The notes below the pieces were generated by a model. That model did no database searches. It was not told the origin of the DNA and was given only the letters and a program-made list of their open reading frames with translations. A program made the position numbers and the translations under genes. Of a stretch of 64,000 nt of DNA, positions 24,601-36,462 are shown one piece after another. Origin of the DNA: Acridotheres tristis (taxonomy: Eukaryota > Chordata > Aves > Passeriformes > Sturnidae); assembly GCA_037013685.1 (NCBI GenBank), contig CM072887.1, forward strand, positions 44,815,154 through 44,879,153. Reading direction: 5' to 3'. Positions within the stretch are counted from its first letter, which is position 1. The number at the start of each line of letters is the position of its first letter.

Positions 24601-27600
24601 CCTGTGAAGAGAAACAGGTGAATATTGCTACCATAATCCAACATATTTTAAAACGTTTGTTCTCAGGCCCTAGCTGAAAAACAGATCTCTGAACTGCTGG
24701 ATTTAGGTTTTCTTTCCTCTTTAGTGGACTATAAAAGAACCCAAGGTTAAGTGGCAGAGCAGAATACTGTAGTGTTCCCACATCTCCATCCAATATCAAA
24801 TTTAAACATCACATTAGTGGGTTACATTAGTAACCACTAATATTGTAGCAGGTTGAAAGTTTTTTTCCTTTTTATAAAATCATTTGGAAATGCCACATTT
24901 TCAAATCTGAAATTTTCGTGCAGAATCATAACAACTTAAATTTAACTGAGTCTGCCATGGAATTGCTGACCAATGTGGAAGTGGCAGATGCCAGGGCAAA
25001 AGGTAAGCAGGTGGTTGGGTTTGGAACATGATTAGCTGAGATGTGAAAATTTTTGCCAGTGAAAATAGAAATTGTCTCGTACTGTTGCCCCTCTCCTGTG
25101 CAGAGAATAGTGCTCTGCATTTTTTTTCCAAAGCCAGTAACATGTCCTCAATGTCTTTGGAAGTAGTTTCCTAAAAATGTAGCTGTCATTTCCTGGCTAC
25201 TAAAATGGAGGAAATAGATGTTCCTTAACTCATTAAAGTCATGCTTGGATGAGTACCTGCACTTATTTCTTTACCATGTGCAGCTTTTCAGAAAACGTTA
25301 GTTTCTTCTTAAATACCCGTATTTTCTAGAATGTTCTTCTTAGAAGAATATAGTTTCCTTCTTATAATAAACTTTTGGCATTTAAAGAGGGTTTTTACTT
25401 AAAAGAGAACACAAACTCTATATAAATGCTGAATAATAAAGATCATTAAATTTAAAGTTTAGGAATTTTGACATTATTATAAAACCACCATAAAATTCCC
25501 TTTCTTGTTGACTGAAGTGCGCTTTGAAACACTTTTGTTCACTTTGTGAACAGTACACCTGGTGTCATTTCAGAGAGGAAGACAATTCTTATTTTCTCCG
25601 TTTGTAGCATGGCTTCTCTGATTTGGGTCAATGTGTTTTGGGATGACTGCTCTTGGAGGTGTTCTCCATTTTTTAAAGATGATATATGGAACAATGATGT
25701 AGTCTTTCTTCTCAGCCTATAGGCCACACATAGCAAACAGAAGAATTCACTTTTTCTGCACTATTGTTTCTTTCTCAGCTAAATTTGGTTATGGCAGTCC
25801 AGTTTGCTGTACAAACAAGGCATCACCAGGAAAATAGAGCAGAGTAATATAGGGAGCAATGCATAACTCAGACAATGTATCAGCATAGTAAGAATACCTC
25901 TAGGTGGCATAACATAATGACTTTTCCTGCCATGCAAGGCCAGTTGATAGGAACCAGGAGCCATAATCTTTTCAAGAAGCATTTAGAAATTATATGAAAC
26001 ACTGACCTAATAAAAGCCTATCGATATTTTTTCCAAATTTAAGACAACGTTCACTGGATGTTGCTTGACATAAAATAACTTTTTGTTTATGAATATGTCT
26101 GTAACAGAAATTCCATGATTGTAAAAACATATCAGTAGTCAAAAGCAAGGAAGTTCATAGGACAGCTTTTAGAAAACGCAGTGTAGGAACCACTGTGTTA
26201 TTTTTATTCCATATCTTTATCTTTTAAAAGATAGAAGTTCTGATAGAGAAGTTACATATATATAGTTATGAAGCTATGAATGACTATTTTCCTGGATGTA
26301 TGGGTGATAGCAGTCGGGACTGGCTGCTATGATTTCTGTCATTTAGAAAGCTGCCTGTACAAACAGTGTGTCTTCTGTCCCAACAGTTCATTGTGATGCA
26401 CTATCAAAGTCTGCAACTTACTCCAAAGCAAGCAAGCAAGAATCAGATAAATCTGCCATTGGTCCTCTGTGTGTCTTCTGCTCAAAAAGCAGAATTTCCA
26501 TGAACACACTTATGAAATTTCCCACCATGAGGTTATTTTCCAAGATTCTTTTAGGTGTTCCACAGCTTTCCCATGGTCCATATTGACCACAAGCCATATG
26601 TTTTCTGTTAAAATGGTGCTAAGCCAATGCTAATAGACCTTTCCTTTCCAGTAGATTTTATTAGATTGTGTTAACCTTAGTTACACAGCTTCCGATTCAT
26701 ATCTGACTCAGATTTGGATGCTTTGTGCAGATGATAAAATTTCACGCTTGCAAAATTTCATTTAATTCTAGTCTCCATTAAAGCACATGGTTACAGTATT
26801 TTACTGGCTCTAGTGTTGGAATTTTTTAACTGAGATCTGCTACTTGTGATTTCAAAGCATGAGTTTCATAGTTATCGATCATTTTATTTTTAATCAAATT
26901 CTGTTTTGAAAGTTTTTGATGCAGAGCAGGCTGACTATTCACAAAAGAGACTGTGAGTGTCATAAAATATAAGCCTTTGCTTAGAAGAGAATTAAAAACT
27001 TATGTACCCATATCCTTCTTACCGACACCAAAATGTGTCCTTTTCTGAGCTACCATGTATCCTGTATTTTTATTTACTTCTTATTGCAGCTGCTTACTAC
27101 CTGTCTCTAACACTTCTGCTTTCCCTCTGCAGGAAAAACCTTTGGGACATGCTCTTGAAAGCAAACTCAAAATAATTTATCTAAGAGTAGTTGAATATGT
27201 ATATAAAAGTTCACCATACTGCATTTAGATGTCAATCTTGAAAGTGACTTTGAATCAAGGAAGAGCTTTGATTTTTTTTTTTTGGAAGCATTTTTCCTTG
27301 GGATTTCATTAAGAAATCTGGTCAACTTGAGGGCTTCCCTAGTGACTATGGTAAATATCTATTCACAGGAAGTAATTTAAATATTATTTCAGTTAATTAA
27401 GTTGATGCTTGCAATGAAAAAAAAGAGAAGTATTACTTTACATATTATCTAGTGTTTTTCTCACATTTTAGTTTTCATTTTCTAAGCTCTACTGACCTTC
27501 ATAAGAGTTTAGTGACTATTCTAAAGTTTATCAATTTTTGCCCGTGATTGCTAGAAATTATATCTTCTAAACATGTTTTTGCTTTACTTCTCCCCATCTA

Positions 27601-28189
27601 ATTTATTTTAATCTACAGGTACTTAAACTGGCTTGACTTAGTTTATTAAATCCCAGACACATCATGCCTACTAAACTGTCCTTTCCAAAAGCATCCAAAT
27701 GTATAATTACTTTCAACACAAATCCACTCAACAAATATCTTGGTGTAGTAATCAGGTTTTCTAGTTTCTCAATGACCCACTTGTTTCCTTACTAAGAGAT
27801 AAATGAGGGGAAAGCATTACGCAATAAAAATGTTTTGTGTGGGAGCAGTCCATTGCTGTGTGTAAACTCCAACAGAGCAGGTGAGGGACATCAGACTGAC
27901 TTCATTGTGCTTTTTATACCACAGTGTGGTACTGTGCTGAAAGGTATGTAAATAATAGAACACTGTGTGGGACTAAGTTTATATAAGTCTGACTAGTTCG
28001 CAGAGTTTGATGTAAAGATACATATGCATGGGTACTCACTAAAGCAACACAGCATATTTATCTTCAAACTGTTTATACATCACTAGGCAAAAGATAGTAA
28101 GAGTTGTTAGCAAAGAAATTACATGTATTTATACATACACAAAGAAATCCAGCAGAAATGAATGTTAAATGTTTGAATTTCACATCCAA
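21621..28189. other. AT-rich non-coding DNA, no gene recognised
   Basis: The only notable structure is the small minisatellite at 23.69 kb. Overlapping frames on both strands at 23526-23932 arise from its stop-poor repeat and its GC content. No domain was recognised. Confidence 0.6.
23683..23722. repeat. Small minisatellite, CATCCATGCA unit
   Basis: The ten-base phrase CATCCATGCA or a close variant occurs about four times, with one ATCC insertion in the middle. It lies in a locally GC-richer patch (about 23.6-23.8 kb) and makes open frames in several phases that read as H/M/T/P or G/C/W/M repeats. These frames are repeat artefacts. Confidence 0.75.
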
Positions 28190-28760
28190 AGGATATAGCC
28201 GTTCAGCCGTGGGGAATAGGCATTGTGTGCAGAAGCAAAGAAGCTTTCCGTTTTTAAATAAGTAAACAATTCATCCTGATCCCTCAAAACCTTTGAAGTC
28301 TAAATATTGCCTACAGTATACAAGGTGTAATTGAAACTCCGTTTGTCTGAGATCAAACCCAAGGGAAATTGCCTGAACTTGAGTACACTAGTCAGCTCAA
28401 TTTAAAACAGCCTTCTGAGGAGAGCATGGCTTTGTTTGCCTGCTTGTTTACTTTTTAATCTGACACCTTCCTTCCAATTGTTTGATAAAAGTCCCTAATT
28501 AAAGGTGGATGTTATTGTGAGCAACAAGATTGCTTTTATGAAGGAGCAGTTTCTAGGAAAGGTCTATTATGATCAGCATAGAAGGAAGCAGCACATTTGT
28601 TCTTATGTCAAATTTTTTTGCTCCTTATTGGTAAAGTAGTGGCATTTCAAAGCCAGACATTGAAGCTCGGGGAGAGTAATGTCAGACATATTTTGCATCA
28701 CAAATGCAAGGCAAGTAATTGCAACTGCCTTTAGAAAAATCCTAACAGGACATCTGCCTG
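28190..28760. other. Candidate conserved noncoding element or enhancer
   Basis: About 570 bases free of recognisable repeats and microsatellites, with a dense set of homeodomain/POU-like words. They include CTAATTA near 28495-28501, an inverted TTGCAT/ATGCAA pair at 28693-28698 and 28704-28709, and AAGTAATTGCAA just after. There is no long open frame. The composition resembles conserved enhancers seen in vertebrate gene deserts. This is pattern recognition only. Confidence 0.25.
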
Positions 28761-31700
28761 TGTGTGAAGTGTAGGCGTCTATCTACAAGCACACAGACAT
28801 ACTGTGCACAACTTTGCAGGACACTTTATATAACTTTCAAATGCTGCAGAAAGCTAAGAAAAGAATGAAATGACAGTGGGAAAAATTGTCTAACATTTTC
28901 CCTCTCCTGCACAGTACAAAGGACTCCACCGGCTGGAAAACAGCTGATCTGATGCCTGCTTATCCAATAGTAAGCATAACAATGCCCAGAAAATTATCTT
29001 AATGGGTTTTTTCCTTGTGTTTGGTCATTACAATTCTATCCTAGCTACATTTACTGGCAAACTTACTAAACAAACAAGGCTGTCCAAACTCTCCATCTTG
29101 TACACTGACAGAAAGTGGAAGTTTGACTTTACACGCCCTTGTTATGGACTGATCATTATCTCCTTGTATATGGTTTGTGGGGTGCTATTTTTGTGAGGCC
29201 GACAGGGCCAACAGAATCACATAGGAGTACAGTCTGTAGGTTTTCTGTCTTCTGCCAGCTAATTGTTAGCAATATATCTAGTGAAGGATCTATCGCTTCA
29301 CATTAATTGTTGGGAAAACAGTGATAACACCATGTGCATCTTTCAGTAGAGAGAAGGAAAAGCAGCCAGAAGCAGACAACTTCTTTAAGCCATCTGGAGG
29401 AAATATACATGAACCCACATGTATATTCAATTTCAATCGAGCCAAGTATCTCAGAGCTGAGATGTAATACTGGTTAGCAGGACTGGGAATACCTATGCGT
29501 TTTAGATGCACCCTGTGAGTTAAGTGCCTTATTTCAAATTAATGATTATGCTTGAAGAGAGCTCCTGCTTGGAGCAGAAGTGTGAAAATACAGGATAGGC
29601 GAAGCATCACTCTTGCAACTCCTAAGAATAAATTCTTTCACGTCTTGTATCATAAAGCATATAGCTAAATTAAGATATTAATTTAGATTTTTTTCACTCA
29701 GTGAAACTCTAACACCATTAAACTGTAATTACGATTGAAGAATGAAAAGAAATACAGAAGTAGAATCACTGAAGTTGGAGGAACTGAATCAGAACCACAA
29801 AACACAGTCCATGTTACCACAGTGGTCAAATGATTTTCAGAAACTTCTTAAAACACATTAAAATTACTGGTGCCTTGGGCTAGATTTTAAAATTTTACCA
29901 TGTACTAGTCTGTGTCCTTGAAATTTTAGATGAGATTTGTCATGCTCATTACAATGCAGCACTGAGGGCTGTACACAATACTGCATCATATCCTGATCTT
30001 TGCGGCTACCCAGAAAGTCATTCCTAGGAAATTCAGCTCAGGGAAAGCTAAAGGAGAGTTCTGTATGCTTCTCCATATATAAAGCTAGGTATCCAATATG
30101 AAGTCTTCTGAGAGATAATCTGTAGATGGGGTTCAAACCCACTCTAGTACCAGATACAGAAATTCTGTCAAAGCAGCTGTGTTTTGCCCATATTAGGGAG
30201 AAGAGCAAACAGGGCCAAGAGCTGTTTTCCTATGTTTGGCATTTGACTAAGCTCTTTCATGTCCACATGGCCAAAAAGACCACTGTTATGGGAACAATTC
30301 ATTGTTGAACTCAGTCCTGAAGAAACACGTTATGACCATTTCCCAAGAAGAGGGTGGCTATGGGGCCATTGCAAACAGGAACAAAACTCCAGGGCAGACA
30401 GGGAATTCAGCTGAGTTTTGTATTTGTTTGCTCCTGTGCTACAAGCAGATGATTAAGAAGCCAGAGCTGTGTCCTAAAAACCACTGCTTTGATATGAACT
30501 GGGAGGGAGGAGGCTGAACTCCCTCCTCTTTCTGGACCTTACTTGAGCTGAATGACCCCACTCTGTGATCCTCAGAACACAAACCTCTCTGGATTTCTGG
30601 ATCCGAGAAATCTCTGGATTTCTCTCTGTTTTGTAGGACAGCGAGGCTGTCACCCTCAAGACTTTCTCCTCTGTTTTACAGTTTATTCCACTCAGGTTTT
30701 TACATAGTGAGACCCTCTTCTAGCATTTCAGAACTGAAATAATTTTAACGCCCTTTACCATATCCTTAACAAGTTTACACTATTTATCCCAGGAATGCAA
30801 TATTAATGGGTAGGCAACCCAACTTTTCCTCATCAATGTAGCTGAACAGTTTTGATTAGAGTCTGTCTTAAAAAGATTATTATATGCCTTTGATTGCAAA
30901 CAGCAATTTTAATGTTTAAATGAGAAGTTCTACATTTAATAGCCCCAAATGAAAACCTGAAAAAAAGGGCACATGGCAACAACTATTATAATAAAATATG
31001 AAAGGTAAAATTTATTATTCAACAGATACTGAGTAGCAAAATGTTAAAAAGACAGTGCAAACATAAATTGCAATCATCAAAAAATAAACTATAAAAAAGG
31101 CATGGAAAAGCAGCAGTGGCTAATCCATGTAACTAGATAATTTCTGTTTAGTGCAATGAATTGGTAGAAAACAAAGAAAGAAAAACACTAGACACAGAAC
31201 TGCACTGCTCAACTCTTAACTGGAACTATAGTTTTATTTTTACTCACGTTCAGAAGATGTTAAAATTGCACCATTACTATTTACTAGTTTGAAAAGGAGG
31301 GTGCCATGGGTAATAATTTTGAGTTGAATAATTGCACTTCAGAACTTCTTAATGGAAGTTTCCCATGTATTTATGAATGTACCTGCAGAACAAAAATGCG
31401 TTGCTTTCCAGTTTATCAGAAAAATGGGATTTTACATGCACAACCTATTCACATTTCAAAATCAGTAGCACATGCTGAAATAGTTCATTGAGTGCAAGTT
31501 TTGAAAAGTAGATTAATGGCCCACCTGGGAAAGAGACTAAAACTGAAATTCAAGTCTTGGTTTTTAAGAGTAATCAGAAGTTTCTTGGCTATAATCTATA
31601 ATCCACAAGAGCAGAGTTAACTGGCATTAAATTCTGAGTTAGCACCAATGGAATACACAGCCTCTGGTGGAAGTTTGGTCACGAGAGAATCTATTTGCAA

Positions 31701-31976
31701 TAGGTAAAACCAAATCATGGAAAATATTACTATACCGTAAGTATTGCAAAAACATAGTGATCCTAGTATTCATATGACTGTGTTTTTGCAAAAGTAAGAA
31801 GACAGAAAAATGCTCATGAGTTGGTGCACAAAATCATAGAGTTGCAATAACACCCTAGCTCCTCCTAGCCTGCCTGATGTTTGGATAATTTGCTGACCTG
31901 CCAATGTTTTGTGTGGTGGTGTCCCTGCTCACAGGACTGGAAGTGCAAAGGCATTAGGGAGCCATCAGAGAGACAG
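28761..31976. other. Non-coding DNA, no gene recognised
   Basis: AT-rich apart from a somewhat GC-richer patch at about 30.3-30.66 kb containing short frames on both strands. That patch has a near-duplicate phrase CTCTGGATTTCT (30585 and 30613). I recognise no repeat family or domain. Confidence 0.55.
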
Positions 31977-32950
31977 AGAATCACAGAATCCCAGAATATG
32001 CTGGAGTTGGAAGGGACCCACAAGGATCATGAAGTCCATGATCCTGTCCTGCACAAGACACCCAAGAGTCACACCATGTGACACCTCAAGAATATTGTCT
32101 AGGAGCTTCTTGAGCTCTGTCACACTGGTGCTGTGACCACTTCCCTGGGAAACCTGTTCCAATGCCAAACCACAAGAACCTTGTCCTGATATCCAACTAA
32201 ACCTCCCCTGACACATCTTCAGGCCATTCCTTTGGATCCTGTCACGGGTCAGCACAGGGCAGAGATCAGTGCCTGCCTCTTCTTTTCTCCTCCTGAGGAA
32301 GCTGTGACTGCATTGAGGTCTCCCTTCAGTCTCCTCCAGGCTGAACACAACAAGTGCCCTCAACTGCTCGTCACATGGCTTCCCCTCAAGACCATTCCCA
32401 GTTTTCCAGCCCTCCTTTGGACTATCTCTGATAGTTCAATATCTTTTATTATTGCATCCAGACCTGCCCCCATCACTGGAGGTGAGGCTGCCCCAGCTCA
32501 GAGCAGAGCAGGACAATCCCCTCCATTGCCCGGCTGTGATGCTGTGCCTGATGTCCCCAGGACAGGGTTGTCCCTCCTGGCTGCCAGGGCAGTGCTGCTC
32601 ATGTTCAACTTGCCACTGACCACGACCCCAGGTCCCTTTCCATGGTGCTGCTCTCCAGCATCTCATTCCCTGGCCCCTCTGTACACCCAGGGCTGCCCCA
32701 TCCCAGGAGCAGAGTCCAGCACTTTCCCTGGCTGATGATTTCCCAGGACTCTAATTTGTCGAGGTCTCTCTGCAGGGGCCTCCCTGCCCTCCAGGGAGTC
32801 AGCAGCTCCCAGTTTTGTATTGTCTGCAAACTTGCTCAGTATCCCTTCCAGTCCTGCATGCAAGTCACATATGAAGATGATGAAGAGTGCAGGGCTGGAG
32901 ATGGAGCCCTGCTAAACCCCACTAGTGACAGGGAGAGACCATTCTTGAAG
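31977..32950 (-). mobile_element. 5'-truncated CR1 LINE copy with reverse-transcriptase remnant
   Basis: This is the longest CR1 copy in the window, sense on the minus strand. Its 3' terminus lies at about 31977-32000 as degraded ATTCTGTG-type octamers without poly(A). Next to it is the GTTGGAAGGGACC phrase (minus-sense GGTCCC...) typical of CR1 3' ends. Minus-strand translation gives, in order, a broken polymerase segment (FADN at 32830-32819), then LQRDLDKLESW, LESSTMERDLGSW, EGRPQCSHSF and NGLKMCQGRFSW, and finally VTELKKLLDNIL. All these are landmarks of CR1 ORF2 from the polymerase core to the C-terminus, spread over several frames, so the copy is dead. The first half of ORF2, including the endonuclease, is absent. 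Similarity fades above about 32950, and the 5' edge could reach 33060. Confidence 0.95.
32560..32945 (-). pseudogene. CR1 ORF2 reverse-transcriptase remnant
   Basis: This is the polymerase part of the CR1 ORF2 fragment. A continuous minus frame runs from an SGV-stop-QGS phrase (stop codon at 32914-32912) to ILSKFADNTKLG. The usual catalytic aspartate pair of the FADD motif reads FADN here, so the second Asp is lost. A frameshift follows before LQRDLDKLESW. The in-frame stop, the changed catalytic residue and the frameshift each indicate loss of function. Confidence 0.85.
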
Positions 32951-34539
32951 AAGAGAGTGCAAGGCTCAAGGGCCTTCCTGACCAAAAAGACCCCAACATC
33001 TTTCCTGCACTGGGAACAGAAGGATGTAAACATTGGAAATAGGTGCCTCAAATGGCTGGAGAATTCTGCAACATGGCTGCTCAGAAGAAGACTTCATGTT
33101 ATTTCAGAAAGATTTGTTTCTGCTTTTCCAGAGAAACTCTATTAATAAATACCCTTTTCATGGAAAATGTAAATATTGACAGTCCTCAATCCCACTCAAA
33201 ACAGAAGCTCCAAAATACTAGAATTTCACCCAGGTTGACAAGTCCAGGCTTTAGCAAGCCCGCTAAAAACCCTTTGTTTATCTTTTCTTTTGTTTAATCT
33301 CTTCTTTGTTTTGGATTTCATTTTCATATTCTTTGATATAATACCATGAGCTGGACAGTTGTTTCTTAAGCAGCTCAATAGAAGGGTTCTGCAGAGCAAC
33401 TTCTCTTTTATCATTTGAATTTTCACAGTAATGGATATTATTGGATTGATGCAGAAATTTCATACAGAAAATGAGAAATATATTTTTGGCTACTAAATAC
33501 ATTCAAAAATACTAGCTAGGGGGGAAAGACAGGTTTAAGTTGATTTTCTTTTTAATAATATTTTGTCCCAAATTTTCGCTTTCTCACTTCTCATGTTTGA
33601 TTACACAACATGAGGTTTTTTTTCAGACATCAGATGAGCAAGCATGTCTCTTGCTGATTCCTTTCCCAAAATGGACATTTGTCACTTTAGCATCAATCAG
33701 ATCTATCTCTGATGGGCAAAAAGTTTTATGAAACAAAATTTTACATACATTTTAGGTTTTTGAAATTTCTGTAGTTATTTCACTGCTGCAGTGAAAATAT
33801 GCATGGTGACACTGTGGTCAAACAGGCAATGACCCGTCCTTGGGATTTAGCCCTCAGTATTTAGACCATGGTTTCTTCCTCATATACAAACACTTCCATC
33901 CCTCCTGCAAAACCAAAAGTGTGAAACCTGGGTTAACAGCAAGCACAGGCTCTGGCCCTGTGACATTTAAACCTTCATAATAGCTGACCTTTTTTAACAA
34001 GAGCTAGCCCTTCATATTGTTTGAATAAAAGTTTGCTTTAACAACTTACTCTTCAAAAGTGTAAAACACTTCATGCTTACTTCTTAAAAATTACTTTATT
34101 GTAAAATTTCAAAGTTACTACTGATAAAAAAGAAACTACAAACCTCAAAGTAAATGAAAGGCAAAGACAAAGAAAACAAAGCACTTCTGAAAAGGTTATA
34201 CAAATAACTGTGAGAACTGTTAAAACATTTTTTTTCCTTTGGATAGAAAGTTTGGGGTTCATTCTTAGGTCAATCAATGACAGCACATGGAGACATTTTA
34301 AAACAATTTTTAAAGTAGGCAACTCAGATGCCCTATATTAACAGACCTGTACACTGCTGGATCTTCTGCAGCCCACACTGCTTGTTACATGCAGTCAAGA
34401 ATGCTTTGCTTAACACTGTGGCTTTGGAGAACAATACCAGCAATTTTTCATTTGAATATCCACCTCTGTTCATATCCTGGCACCCAAAGGTTTCCTTGTT
34501 TGTAGCATCTTGTTCCAAATGTTCAGGGCTTCTCCATCT
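32951..34539. other. AT-rich non-coding DNA, no gene recognised
   Basis: The sequence returns to AT-rich composition beyond the CR1. The frame 32642-33145 plus (167 codons) runs antisense through the CR1 and is a shadow of it. No domain was seen in the remaining short frames. Confidence 0.6.
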
Positions 34540-35520
34540 TCCTTTTTTCCCCTGCTCCTAGGGACAGTGCCACAGCCCATCCATGCCCTGAGCTGTGTGG
34601 GGGCCAAGTGGGGGACACAGCCCCAGAGAGTCACCGTGCAGCACGAGAAAGCAGGGGACTCCCAGCCTCCTCTTCACCATCCTGAGTATCACTATGCCCC
34701 CACATCTACTTCTCCCTCTTCTCTTTTAATTTGCTGAGGTTAAACATAGAATTCCTATCCTGAGATGACATTATTTTAAGCAGACAAGGAAGAGGCTAAG
34801 CCTAACATGAAGTAAGATGTTCGTGACAAGCATTTACAGTATAGATATATGCTTTCTGATTTCTCCCTTTTCTTCACACTTTTAATTTTTGCCTTCAAAG
34901 CCCCCTGAGCGCTAGGAGTTTCATATTGTTTCCTTTCATGATTAGATTTTCCTCTTTCCCTTTAATTCTTGCAGTTTAACCCACTGTTCTCTGCTACTAA
35001 AATCACTCTGGCAACCTCATCTTGTAGTTTTCCTTCATTTGTACGATCCCAACTGTCTGCTTGTTTATTCCTAAGTCCATTACTAGGTGTAAACAATGCC
35101 TTTGAGAGTCCACCTTTTGCTTTAAATGTATTTTAGCTCCCCATGACAGCTATTGGGTTGCATTTTAATAGTCTGGTTCCCTCTTTTCCAAGTTGAAATG
35201 CTACACTCTTTTTTTTCCTCTTTCTTTGACACATTCATTTGAGGAACCAGGTCAATACGATCTGAATTTCTTCTGGTCAATCCCTTGTGTGCCTATTTCA
35301 AAATTTCCTTCATAAAAGCCAACTCCTTATTCTTTTCTGATAGTCTCCTTCCTAGTTCTCCCTGTAATGTTGCTACACTTCCTTTGAGTTTCACTTCAAC
35401 ACATGGCCCAGCTGCTGAAACAATACCCTGTGACTGAATGCTGTGCTTTAAACCAATAAAGCAGGTACAAGTTGCCAGCACTGAATAAACAGTACATTGA
35501 GGTTCGTGGTTTGCACTGCT
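34540..35520 (-). other. Possible decayed coding remnant with coiled-coil character, unidentified
   Basis: On the minus strand an open frame at 35481-35293 (62 codons) ends in a charged K/E/L-rich segment containing VATLQGELGRRLSEKNKEL, which looks like a coiled coil. Past its stop, other minus frames down to about 34900 continue with similar charged phrases such as GKLQDEVARVILVAENSGL. That would fit one older frame broken by stops and indels. A retroviral gag remnant or a retroposed host gene are both possible. I do not recognise the family, and lysine/glutamate-rich phrases also arise by chance from purine-rich DNA. The edges are guesses. Confidence 0.25.
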
Positions 35521-36331
35521 GCATTTTTTTTTACTTAAATTCCCCTAGTTCTTTACAATTGAATTACTGCTTTCTAACTTTCTTTTATTGCAAATGAATC
35601 TTCCAAAGGGCATGCTCTGCTGCAGCATGATTACACAGTGCAAGATAGAAGAAGATGCAAGCAGGAAAAGTCTCTGGATACAAATTTAGGCTCTAAGCTA
35701 ACTTTAATGCTCTCTGAATAGGATCATGGATCTGGTGCCTAGCTCCTTCCCTGCCAAGCAGACATCGTGGGTTATTGCAAGGTAAATCCAGAGGCAGCTG
35801 GGCTGAGGGGAGCATGGCCAGAATCTGTCCCACCCCAGATGCAGTTCTGAGCACAAGCCAATAAGGAAATCTTCACCCTTTCCCTTTAGGACACTGTTTC
35901 ACAAAGAAAGTAGTGAGAAGGGAATTTATAGCCTTTATTTTAAACATCTGGCTGGGTATCCTCTGAGCCATGGTCAAGCAATGGAGATGCCCAGAACACC
36001 TTGTCATTGCCACTGAAGCACCAACACCAGCAGAGCAGCTGCCTGGGATGAACATTCCAGCTCTGAAACTCCTGACTTCCCCATGACCACCTGAGACTCA
36101 TAAATACTTACTGACAGCTGGCTCTGAGAGTCACAGACCTTAAGGCTCTGTCACTTAAAATAAAAGAGTCATGGCACAATTAAATCCTTTGAAACATAGC
36201 AGATGCGTGATCCTTTTCTGGTTTGAAATCTCAAAGGCACGTCAGAGTGAGGAGTAACCATTCATTATCCAGGGAGCTGAAAAGTCTGAGCTAAAGGGAG
36301 GGGCTTGTGACTCTTCTTCCTTTTATTTTTC

Positions 36332-36349
36332 TTTTTTTTTTTTTTTTTT
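36332..36349. repeat. T18 tract
   Basis: Eighteen consecutive T, preceded by a pyrimidine-rich stretch from 36310. Confidence 0.9.
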
Positions 36350-36399
36350 AAGTTTCAGCATTTTCATGCTGGTTTTCACCTATTTGGAAAATATTTTAA

Positions 36400-36462
36400 T
36401 TAAAAAAAACCCAAACAAACAAAAATCACCCAAAAAAAACCCCAAAACAAAAAATCCCCACA
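36400..36462. repeat. A/C-rich low-complexity patch
   Basis: Almost purely A and C, with runs of up to eight A broken by CCC or CAAA. It resembles the patches at 10.53 and 57.37 kb. Confidence 0.8.

Noticed and set aside
26218..26233. 16-bp perfect palindrome TATCTTTTAAAAGATA
   Set aside because: About one such palindrome is expected by chance in a window of this size, more in AT-rich DNA.
29759..29800. Possible CR1 3' end (GAATCACTGAAGTTGGAGGAACT)
   Set aside because: Only a few words match and the expected following phrase is absent.
30120..30150. tRNA-like B box (GGGGTTCAAACCCAC)
   Set aside because: No matching A box, acceptor stem or anticodon arm can be folded upstream, and the T-stem has a mismatch.
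32232..33145. Two 167-codon plus-strand frames
   Set aside because: They run antisense through the minus-strand CR1 and are shadows of its former coding sequence.
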